This document shows, one piece after another, positions 1-4,553 of a stretch of DNA of 5,824 nt. The translations under genes and the position numbers were made by a program. Origin of the DNA: Dehalococcoidia bacterium (GTDB taxonomy: Bacteria > Chloroflexota > Dehalococcoidia > GIF9 > AB-539-J10); contig JAUWGZ010000074.1 in NCBI GenBank assembly GCA_030606165.1, positions 1 to 5,824 of the forward strand. Reading direction: 5' to 3'. A model generated the notes under the pieces. That model was not told the origin of the DNA, searched no databases, and saw only the letters and a program-made list of their open reading frames with translations. The stretch's first letter is position 1; each line of letters begins with the position of its first letter.

Positions 1-250
1 GTAATTTCCTTAGTTCCATGTTCAAATCACAAAAATCTGAGGATGTGCCTATGTTAGCATTGACCTTGGTCCTCAGCCCTTTGCCTATGCCGCAGGGGAC
101 TAGGTTTGTGTGATTAACGTTGGCCGGAATTGTGATTTCACCATCAACCAAGCCTTGGATGATAAAATCCGTCTCCACCCCTTCTTTTTCGGCTACGTGC
201 TTCATCTGGGGTGAAACAGTGCCCTTTCGCGCTAATTCCAGCTGTGTCAT
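1..250 (-). CDS. thiC: Phosphomethylpyrimidine synthase ThiC, N-terminal part (cut by window edge)
   Basis: ThiC is a radical-SAM enzyme that rearranges aminoimidazole ribotide into hydroxymethylpyrimidine phosphate, the pyrimidine half of thiamine, in the cytoplasm. The 83 visible codons begin MTQLELARKGTVSPQMKHVA and carry the family blocks IPANVNH (about residues 47-53) and PCGIGKGLRTKVNANIGTSS (about 58-77), which are near-invariant in ThiC. The start near the ARKG block matches the short ThiC form of many anaerobes and thermophiles, which lacks the long N-terminal extension of the enterobacterial protein. The C-terminal 4Fe-4S Cys motif lies outside the window. A weak GAGG Shine-Dalgarno sits 11 nt before the ATG. 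The gene follows rph on the same strand after a 98-bp gap with its own promoter candidate. The leader is too short for a TPP riboswitch. Identity is secure; only the 3' end is missing. Confidence 0.94.
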   Translation of the reverse strand, partial: MTQLELARKGTVSPQMKHVAEKEGVETDFIIQGLVDGEITIPANVNHTNLVPCGIGKGLRTKVNANIGTSSDFCDLNMELRKL

Positions 251-287
251 ATTTCTAAAAACCTCGTATAAGTTGGAGCAAAACTAA

Positions 288-316
288 AGTATAAAACAGG
301 GCGATTGTCAATGCAA
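288..316 (-). promoter_or_regulatory. Candidate sigma70-type promoter for thiC
   Basis: On the minus strand, TTGCAT (311-316) and TATACT (288-293) are separated by 17 nt, which is standard sigma70 geometry. An overlapping TTGACA (306-311) has only a poor -10 (TTTAGT) at the matching distance. Transcription would start near 281, giving a leader of about 30 nt that cannot contain a TPP riboswitch. No rho-independent terminator is visible between rph and thiC, so read-through from rph is also possible. Confidence 0.5.
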
Positions 317-348
317 ACGCAAAAATGGCAATAACAAGGCAGGCAAAT

Positions 349-1062
349 TCAAGCCAAAGCCCTTAAGGTTTGCTTCTGGATTTTGAACAGTTTAGCTATC
401 CCTTGCTGGGCTAAAGCAAGCAAGGCATCGGCAGCTTCTTTAGAGAAAGGTTTGCCCTCGGCAGTCCCCTGAATTTCCACGAACTCATTTTTGTCGGTCA
501 TGACCACATTGAAATCAACTTCAGCCTGGTAATCCTCTTCGTAGCAAAGGTCAAGTAGTATATTGCCATTCACAATGCCCACGCTGGTGGCTGCTATCAT
601 TTTAGTTAAGGGCATAAATGGCAAAACGCCCTGTTTTCTTAAGTTATGGAAAGCGTGATAAAGAGCAACGTATCCACCGGTGATAGCTGCTGTTCTGGTG
701 CCGCCGTCTGCTTGCAATACATCACAATCTACTACAAGTGTCCTTTCTCCCAGGATGGCTAAGTTAGTCGCTGCTCTTAAGCTGCGGCCGATCAGGCGTT
801 GGATTTCCTGGCTTCTTCCTTCTCCCTTGCCGCGCGGTGTGCGAGTAACTGTGGAGCGAGGCAGCATAGCATACTCCGCAGTAACCCAACCTTGGCCACC
901 GCCTCTAAGAAAGCTGGGCACCCTTTCATCCATGCTCACAGAGCACAGCACCCTTGTTTGCCCCAGTTCAATTAAAGCTGAACCCTCGGCGAAACTCTGG
1001 TACCCTAAAATTACGCGCACGGGGCGAAGCTCATTGTCAGCGCGGTTATCTATTCTTGGCAT
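349..1062 (-). CDS. rph: Ribonuclease PH
   Basis: RNase PH is a phosphorolytic 3'-5' exoribonuclease that trims tRNA precursors, using phosphate and releasing nucleoside diphosphates. It normally forms a hexameric ring. The 237-residue product has the expected length (about 238-250 in bacteria). Family signatures are present in order: the ELRPV N-terminus, QGWVTAEYAMLPRST (about 57-71), GRSQEIQRLIGRSLRA (82-97) with the phosphate-contacting Arg at 83, CDVLQADGGTRTAAITGG (113-130) with the GTRT phosphate loop (Arg123), SVGIVNG, and EIQGTAEGKPFS near the C-terminus. Nothing essential appears damaged. The start is fixed by the conserved N-terminus. Notably, no Shine-Dalgarno precedes it and a -10 box lies only 9 nt upstream, suggesting a leaderless or near-leaderless mRNA. 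It is upstream of and co-directional with thiC. An XTP/dITP pyrophosphatase gene often adjoins rph in other bacteria but is not seen here. Confidence 0.98.
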   Translation of the reverse strand: MPRIDNRADNELRPVRVILGYQSFAEGSALIELGQTRVLCSVSMDERVPSFLRGGGQGWVTAEYAMLPRSTVTRTPRGKGEGRSQEIQRLIGRSLRAATNLAILGERTLVVDCDVLQADGGTRTAAITGGYVALYHAFHNLRKQGVLPFMPLTKMIAATSVGIVNGNILLDLCYEEDYQAEVDFNVVMTDKNEFVEIQGTAEGKPFSKEAADALLALAQQGIAKLFKIQKQTLRALA

Positions 1063-1071
1063 ACTAGGAGA

Positions 1072-1080
1072 AGTATAGCA
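1072..1080 (-). promoter_or_regulatory. Extended -10 promoter candidate for rph (leaderless start)
   Basis: The minus strand reads TGC followed by TATACT, an extended -10 element, ending 9 nt before the rph ATG. Initiation 7-9 nt after the -10 would fall within about 0-3 nt of the ATG. The intervening bases (TCTCCTAGT) contain no Shine-Dalgarno. No convincing -35 hexamer is present at 16-18 nt, which is usual for extended -10 promoters. Confidence 0.45.
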
Positions 1081-1179
1081 AACTATCCAGCAATCTGCCT
1101 GTCCACTTTGAACTGTTATTCACCACCGCAGTTTAGTTTTTCGACAAGTTCCCTCTTGAAGTAAGGGCTCTCTCCTTCA

Positions 1180-1220
1180 TTATCCCCCTTAAGGTAAGGG
1201 GGATAAAGGGGGTTATGAAC
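1180..1220 (+). repeat. Left terminal repeat with 11-bp perfect hairpin
   Basis: The core is a perfect inverted repeat, TATCCCCCTTA (1181-1191) and TAAGGGGGATA (1195-1205), with a 3-nt AGG loop. It is followed by AAGGGGGTTATGAAC, whose GGGGGTTATGAA mirrors the GGGGAGTTATGAA of the right end. As RNA it would form a stable stem, but no U-tract follows on either strand, so it is not a typical intrinsic terminator. Confidence 0.75.
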
Positions 1221-1269
1221 GTTTCACGGCCTTATCTTTAATCCTTTTCCTTACCCCCTCCACATTTTG

Positions 1270-1294
1270 TCCCGACTTGTCGGGATTCCGGAAT
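1270..1294. repeat. Two abutting palindromes inside the element
   Basis: TCCCGAC (1270-1276) pairs perfectly with GTCGGGA (1279-1285) around a TT centre. The 10-bp perfect palindrome ATTCCGGAAT (1285-1294) starts at its last base. The pair may be a distinct repeat family nested within, or a structural part of, the MITE-like element. Neither palindrome is followed by a T-tract. Confidence 0.6.
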
Positions 1295-1310
1295 CTTATC
1301 ACACGAATGT

Positions 1311-1439
1311 TTAATTCCCTGAGACACCTATCACGATGAGCATCATGTTGCTGTTTGCTTGCTCAGTATCGGTTGCATTCTTCTTGAGGCGGCGTCGGTC
1401 TAATTTTGTGGTTGGATCGTCATAGAGGTATTTATTCAT
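1311..1439 (-). pseudogene. 42-codon ORF inside the repeat, possible truncated DUF559-like endonuclease remnant
   Basis: The frame starts MNKYLYDDPTTKLDRRRLKK and ends at TAA (1311-1313). It has a GGGGAG Shine-Dalgarno 2 nt before the ATG, but that sequence is part of the terminal repeat and may be coincidental. Residues about 9-26 (PTTKLDRRRLKKNATDTE) resemble the conserved N-terminus of DUF559/VSR-fold proteins, which typically read like RRELRKNxTDAExxLW. The expected LW and the rest of the domain are absent; the frame continues into a hydrophobic NMMLIVIG stretch and stops. I read it as a decayed or captured gene fragment. It could also be a chance ORF, or a real small protein carried by the element. 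The family resemblance is from memory only. Confidence 0.3.
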
Positions 1440-1475
1440 AACTCCCCTTGCCCCTCTTAAGATTAAGAGGGGCAA
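1434..1475 (-). repeat. Right terminal repeat with 13-bp perfect hairpin
   Basis: A perfect inverted repeat pairs TTGCCCCTCTTAA (1448-1460) with TTAAGAGGGGCAA (1463-1475) across a 2-nt GA centre. On the minus strand it is followed by GGGGAGTTATGAAT, matching the inside flank of the left repeat. It lies 26 bp downstream of the minus-strand gene ending at 1502 and could shield or end that transcript, although no U-run is present. Confidence 0.75.
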
Positions 1476-1501
1476 CTTTGGAAAAATTTACCTGTTACTA
1501 T

Positions 1502-1711
1502 TTACCGCCGTCCTCTTTTCTGATAGGTCTCGATAAATTTTTCGATAGAGCGGTCATAAGTCCTCTCCACGTCGTCGGGGAAAAGGCAGGCAGGCAGCTC
1601 GCCTAACCGCCAATGGTATCTTATACATTCGCAGCAAATGCCCTTTCTGCTGCATGGTTCATAGGTACAGTTGCATTTTTCCTTGTTTTGCTCCATGGTG
1701 CACTCTCTCAT
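1502..1711 (-). CDS. Small Cys-rich protein, DUF6485-like
   Basis: This 69-residue protein has eight cysteines (positions 4, 13, 15, 20, 26, 27, 29, 42), concentrated in KCNCTYEPCSRKGICCECIR, followed by GELPACLFP and a charged C-terminal ERTYDRSIEKFIETY helix. The spacing and the GELPACxFP/TYDRSI blocks match what I recall of DUF6485, a family of short anaerobe proteins without assigned function. The cysteines suggest zinc or Fe-S binding, but no reaction can be named. There is no signal peptide, so it is probably cytoplasmic. The start at 1711 is favoured over Met6 because AAGGAG sits at normal spacing before it. It is divergent from the nuclease gene to its right, with a short shared intergenic region. 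The terminal hairpin of the MITE-like element begins 26 bp beyond its stop. Confidence 0.82.
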   Translation of the reverse strand: MRECTMEQNKEKCNCTYEPCSRKGICCECIRYHWRLGELPACLFPDDVERTYDRSIEKFIETYQKRGRR

Positions 1712-1868
1712 ATTCGCTCTCCTTCGATAATTGTTTAGCTAAATGCTTCTTTGCTCCCAAGTCGAAGTGATACCATGTAGTGAGCATAAGAACACAAAGC
1801 TGTGCCACTTTCCCAAACATATGCTATCATATGTCAAAATAGGGGGTATTGGAAAGGAAGGCGGCAGG

Positions 1869-2381
1869 TTGCAGCTACCATTTGATGCTTATCTTGACAT
1901 TGAGACCACAGGCTTATGCTCGTTTTATGACGAAATAACCGTTATTGGCGTCTGTTTAGCCAATGGCATGGAGAATAGGCTGGTTCAACTTGTTGGGGAT
2001 GATGCAACGAGGACTAACTTGCTCAGGACCTTGCGTTGTGTGGATACAATCTATACATACAACGGCAGCCGCTTTGACCTTCCTTTTATCAATTTCCGTC
2101 TGAGGGTAAATCTGAGAGAGCATTTTCATCACCATGACCTGATGCATGATTGCTGGAGGAACAATTTATATGGTGGCTTCAAGGCGGTAGAGCGGCAATT
2201 AGGTATTCCTCGACGGCTACGGGGTATTGGTGGAGCAGAGGCGGTGATACTATGGTGGAGATATCAGATTCACCGTGACAGAAAGGCGCTGAATTTGTTG
2301 CTGGAATACAACAAGGAAGACGTGGTTAATCTGATGACATTGAGGGGGAGGCTAGAGAGGTTCGGATGTGGAACCCGCTGA
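1869..2381 (+). CDS. YprB-type RNase H-like (DEDDy) exonuclease-domain protein
   Basis: This is a single-domain member of the YprB ribonuclease-H-like family (PF13482 type), predicted to act as a metal-dependent 3'-5' exonuclease. The substrate is unknown. Counting from the TTG at 1869 (170 aa), motif I is YLDIETTGL with Asp10 and Glu12, motif II is YTYNGSRFDLPFI with Asp70, a further acidic DLMH has Asp90, and motif III is EYNKEDVVNL with the Tyr147-x3-Asp151 signature of the DEDDy class. All catalytic acids are present. The frame is open back to an ATG at 1743, but those 42 extra codons look non-coding, lack a Shine-Dalgarno and precede the usual family start. TTG 1869 has AAAGGAAGG 7 nt upstream. 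An ATG at 1821 is a third option. Unlike many relatives, no helicase domain is attached. It converges with the lipoprotein gene, with a 45-bp gap. Confidence 0.87.
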   Translation: MQLPFDAYLDIETTGLCSFYDEITVIGVCLANGMENRLVQLVGDDATRTNLLRTLRCVDTIYTYNGSRFDLPFINFRLRVNLREHFHHHDLMHDCWRNNLYGGFKAVERQLGIPRRLRGIGGAEAVILWWRYQIHRDRKALNLLLEYNKEDVVNLMTLRGRLERFGCGTR

Positions 2382-2426
2382 GGAAAGCGGTTAAAACAGA
2401 CTTTGCTATCTCGCTTCGCTTAATCT

Positions 2427-3077
2427 TCATCCCTCCCATGGAAAAGGTTCATCATAGTAATAGAGGTCGTTAAAAGCCGCGGTAATTTCATATTCGTCTA
2501 GTTCAGAATCAGGGTGTGCCTTGGGGGACCCGAACCAGGAATGCCAGGAAGAAAGTTGAGCAGGAGCTTGGGACTCTATCCTCCGCCACTCCTCGCCGTG
2601 ATTCCAATCCTCTATCAGGAAGGCATGTTCGTCTTCCTCATCGTTAACACCGAGGGCGACATATACCCGTTCCGCATCAATGCCATAGGCTCTAAGGAGG
2701 GAGCACAATAAAATAGAAAAGTCCTCGCAATCCCCGGTGCTGCAGGACAGGGTTTCTTCGGGGGTTTGCCAGTAGTCCTCACCCCAGCGGTCTTCATCAG
2801 GCTTATAATCTATATTACTAGCGACCCAGTTTCGGATATCATCAAAGCCAGCTTGACAAAGTTCGTAAGGGAGGTCGCCGAAGATATCTTGCAAAGTTCC
2901 CTCAACCCATGAGCATTCGGGTGTGATGTAAGAATTATACTCAAACCCCGTCGTCGGAAGCCCATAAGCAGTAGAGCTCTCGCGATAAGAGACACAGCTG
3001 ATGCAACTCAACCCAGACACGATGAGCAAGCCAAGCGCAACGCCACAGGCTAAAGGGAGTAAAAAGCGATTTTTCAT
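2427..3077 (-). CDS. Predicted lipoprotein with transglutaminase-like domain
   Basis: The protein (216 aa from ATG 3077) starts MKNRFLLPLACGVALGLLIV, a signal peptide with a basic n-region and a hydrophobic core, and then a lipobox-like SGLSC with Cys25 as probable lipidation site. It is therefore expected on the outer face of the membrane. A transglutaminase-like (papain-fold) domain follows, with catalytic Cys117 in STGDCEDFSILLCSLLRAYG, His151 in DEEDEHAFLIEDW and an acidic third residue, Glu168, in WRRIESQAP. Such domains can be peptidases or cross-linking/amide-processing enzymes, and the substrate here is unknown. The frame extends to a GTG at 3083, but GGGGA lies 7 nt before the ATG and only 1 nt before the GTG, and the promoter fits the ATG. 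The C-terminal region is acidic and Tyr-rich. It appears monocistronic. Confidence 0.85.
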   Translation of the reverse strand: MKNRFLLPLACGVALGLLIVSGLSCISCVSYRESSTAYGLPTTGFEYNSYITPECSWVEGTLQDIFGDLPYELCQAGFDDIRNWVASNIDYKPDEDRWGEDYWQTPEETLSCSTGDCEDFSILLCSLLRAYGIDAERVYVALGVNDEEDEHAFLIEDWNHGEEWRRIESQAPAQLSSWHSWFGSPKAHPDSELDEYEITAAFNDLYYYDEPFPWEG

Positions 3078-3098
3078 CCACACGTCCCCGCTTATTTT

Positions 3099-3127
3099 AT
3101 TTTACGTGATAATTCAGATTTTTGCAA
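3099..3127 (-). promoter_or_regulatory. Sigma70-type promoter for the transglutaminase-like lipoprotein gene
   Basis: On the minus strand, TTGCAA (3122-3127) and TAAAAT (3099-3104) are separated by exactly 17 nt. Initiation near 3092 leaves a leader of about 15 nt that carries the GGGGA ribosome-binding site. This geometry supports the ATG at 3077 rather than the GTG at 3083. Confidence 0.6.
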
Positions 3128-3160
3128 AATTTCTAGCTTATAGTACATCGATTAATTTGC

Positions 3161-3277
3161 GTGGTACTGCTCGGAATCTTGCCCTTACTGACAGAATGTT
3201 TTATTCTTGAACTAGACTTTACTGCGGATGCTATCCTGGCCCACATAGAAGCGAATCGAAAAAAGCTGGGCATATAG
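3161..3277 (+). pseudogene. Possible remnant of an unidentified gene 3' end
   Basis: In the 282-bp gap, one plus-strand frame reads as a plausible protein C-terminus: FILELDFTADAILAHIEANR and then KKLGI before TAG (3275-3277). The amphipathic, Ala/Glu/Arg-rich texture looks coding, unlike the surrounding AT-rich sequence. No Shine-Dalgarno or convincing start exists; GTG 3161 is merely the first in-frame candidate, and the frame closes just upstream at a TAG. I do not recognise the family. It may be a decayed gene tail or chance. Confidence 0.15.
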
Positions 3278-3320
3278 AGTTAGCGCGGGGAAAAGATGGC
3301 CAAGGTTTTCTCTACCTTCG

Positions 3321-3329
3321 TGCTATGAT
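3321..3329 (+). promoter_or_regulatory. Extended -10 promoter candidate for the MetE-like gene
   Basis: TGC followed by TATGAT (3324-3329) forms an extended -10 element 36 nt before the ATG at 3366. It would give a leader of roughly 30 nt. No good -35 hexamer sits 16-18 nt upstream (CAAGGT region), so support is limited to the -10. Confidence 0.35.
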
Positions 3330-3365
3330 TTAAGGCATATTTGTGGGAAGAGAGACCGGAAATTC

Positions 3366-4445
3366 ATGATAGCATTTGAGGCGCGATGCAGCACTACTGC
3401 TATGGGGATAATGCCTCATAGGGATGTTGACCGGGCGCTGGAGCTTGCCTTGAGCCTGGATATCCCATTCTGGCCTCAGCTTCCCAAAGTGAGCTTGTAT
3501 GAGGATATGTATGTTCAAGCATCGCAGAATTTCCCGGGCATAGCCATTGACTTTGACAGGGAAAGGCTCGTCTTCAACACTGCACGATTTGAGCAAGAAC
3601 TCGACGAGTATTTCGTGAAAATGGATGTCCCGGAGGCTTTTGCACTTACCGCCGAGTATTCCAGGGTATTCCACAAGTTCCTCTCCAGGGAACTTCAGGG
3701 TTATAAAGCTATCAGGGGACAGGTCACAGGTCCGGTGAGTTTTGGCTTGAAAGTATTGGATGAAAACCTGAAGCCGATTATCTATAACGAAGAGGCGAGG
3801 ACTATTTTGGTTGATTTCATTCAAAGAAAAGTCAACATCCAGTATCAGGAACTCAGGAGGAGGAATCCTAATGCCATTGTCTGGGTGGATGAACCGGGGC
3901 TGGGCTACGTGTTCAGCGGTTTTTCCGGGTACAACGAGCAACATGCTAGAGAAGACTATCATAAGTTCGTTGAAGGCTTAGAAGGCCCCAAGGGGCTGCA
4001 CCTCTGTGCCGAGGTGAATTTGCCCTATCTGCTAGAGTTGGGGGTGGAAATTCTGTCCTTCGACGCCTATCAAATTGGGTTTATGCCCGGGGAATATGCC
4101 GGTAACGTGGCTGAATTTATCAAGAGTGGCGGAGTTATCTCCTGGGGCATTATCCCCACTGAATCCACAGTTCTGGCGACGCAGACACCGGAATCACTGG
4201 CTGCGATTCTCTCAAGCTATTGGGAGGTAGTCTCTGAAAATACAGGTTTGTCCTCGAACCAAATTGCAAAGCAGGCATTGGTGGCCCCAGCCAGATGCTG
4301 TCTCAGCGATTTAGGCCAGGTCAATTCAGTCGGTAAGACAGCAAGCGAATGCCAGGTCTCAAGCGTTGAGGAAGGGCTTGTTGAGAAAGCATTTGCCTTC
4401 TTGCCCGAGCTCTCACAAATACTTAAAGACAGGTATGGTGTATGA
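3366..4445 (+). CDS. MetE C-terminal-core/UROD-fold methyltransferase-like protein
   Basis: This 359-residue protein corresponds to the catalytic C-terminal barrel of cobalamin-independent methionine synthase without the N-terminal folate half, and also resembles uroporphyrinogen-decarboxylase-fold corrinoid methyltransferases. Visible blocks are IPFWPQLPKVSLYEDMYV (33-50), the barrel strand IRGQVTGPVSFG (116-127), WVDEPGLG (173-180) with the Asp175-Glu176 pair typical of the homocysteine site, LHLCAEVNLPYLLELGVEIL with the His212-x-Cys214 zinc pair, SFDAY with Asp233 where MetE has a ligand Glu, and PARCCLSDLG with Cys311/Cys312 at the last zinc-ligand position. A stand-alone core methionine synthase using methylcobalamin has been described in Dehalococcoides, and this could be an equivalent. 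A methyltransferase acting on another thiol is equally possible. GGA lies about 7 nt before the start. It is followed by a flavoprotein gene on the same strand after 104 bp. Confidence 0.8.
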   Translation: MIAFEARCSTTAMGIMPHRDVDRALELALSLDIPFWPQLPKVSLYEDMYVQASQNFPGIAIDFDRERLVFNTARFEQELDEYFVKMDVPEAFALTAEYSRVFHKFLSRELQGYKAIRGQVTGPVSFGLKVLDENLKPIIYNEEARTILVDFIQRKVNIQYQELRRRNPNAIVWVDEPGLGYVFSGFSGYNEQHAREDYHKFVEGLEGPKGLHLCAEVNLPYLLELGVEILSFDAYQIGFMPGEYAGNVAEFIKSGGVISWGIIPTESTVLATQTPESLAAILSSYWEVVSENTGLSSNQIAKQALVAPARCCLSDLGQVNSVGKTASECQVSSVEEGLVEKAFAFLPELSQILKDRYGV

Positions 4446-4448
4446 AGA

Positions 4449-4553
4449 ATGGAATTTAATCCCTATTCAGGGCTTCGTTCTGGGGCTCAGCCAGAAGGGC
4501 TTGTGCCCAATTCTATTCGGGACGCTATAATTATGAGAAGGAGAGCGATATGA
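4449..4553 (+). CDS. Doubtful 34-codon ORF joining the MetE-like and flavoprotein genes
   Basis: A short frame beginning MEFNPYSGLRSGAQPEGLVP and ending MRRRAI fills the whole gap between the two larger genes. Its TGA (4551-4553) overlaps the ATG of the flavoprotein gene in an ATGA arrangement, the usual geometry for translational coupling. It has no Shine-Dalgarno, and its last codons coincide with the TATAAT and Shine-Dalgarno of the next gene, so chance is likely. I recognise no family. Confidence 0.15.
   Translation: MEFNPYSGLRSGAQPEGLVPNSIRDAIIMRRRAI
4526..4545 (+). promoter_or_regulatory. TATAAT box and strong Shine-Dalgarno before the flavoprotein gene
   Basis: A consensus TATAAT (4526-4531) is followed by AAGGAGAG (4538-4545), placing GGAG 6 nt before the ATG at 4550. 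The -35 region is poor: TTGTGC lies 19 nt upstream. A start at about 4538 would leave only a 12-nt leader, so the Shine-Dalgarno is firm but the promoter is tentative. Confidence 0.4.

Larger units (their letters stand above)
1180..1475. mobile_element. MITE-like element with palindromic terminal inverted repeats
   Basis: This block fills most of the 439-bp gap between rph and the next gene. Its left end (1180-1220) and the reverse complement of its right end (1434-1475) align over about 41 positions with a few mismatches and two 1-nt indels, sharing the order TT, CCCC, CTTAA, TTAAG/TAAGG, GGGG, AA, GGGG, GTTATGAA. Each end is itself a near-perfect hairpin. No transposase is encoded, so if mobile it would be non-autonomous. 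No clear target-site duplication flanks it (TTCA before, CTTT after). The interior contains two short abutting palindromes and a 42-codon ORF. The terminal inverted repeats are seen directly. Calling it mobile is inference; it could instead be a REP-like or composite intergenic repeat. Confidence 0.55.

Noticed and set aside
680..1078. 132-codon plus-strand open frame
   Set aside because: It lies antisense to rph, whose protein motifs are unmistakable. The translation has no recognisable family features.
1448..1475. Perfect 13-bp hairpin as an intrinsic terminator of the DUF6485-like gene
   Set aside because: No T-tract follows on the minus strand, and the sequence is better explained as the end of the repeat element. 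It may still affect transcript ends.
1063..1501. Intact insertion sequence or transposase
   Set aside because: No frame in the region is long enough or carries a DDE or HUH motif. Only the short nuclease-like fragment is found.
2382..2426. Bidirectional terminator between the convergent nuclease and lipoprotein genes
   Set aside because: The 45-bp gap contains no clear inverted repeat with flanking T-tracts.
3330..3962. 210-codon minus-strand open frame
   Set aside because: It is antisense to the MetE-like gene, and its open state follows from the codon use of that real gene. No Shine-Dalgarno or family motif is seen.
4497..4508. GGGC-TTGT-GCCC hairpin between the MetE-like and flavoprotein genes as a terminator
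   Set aside because: The stem is only 4 bp and no T-run follows.
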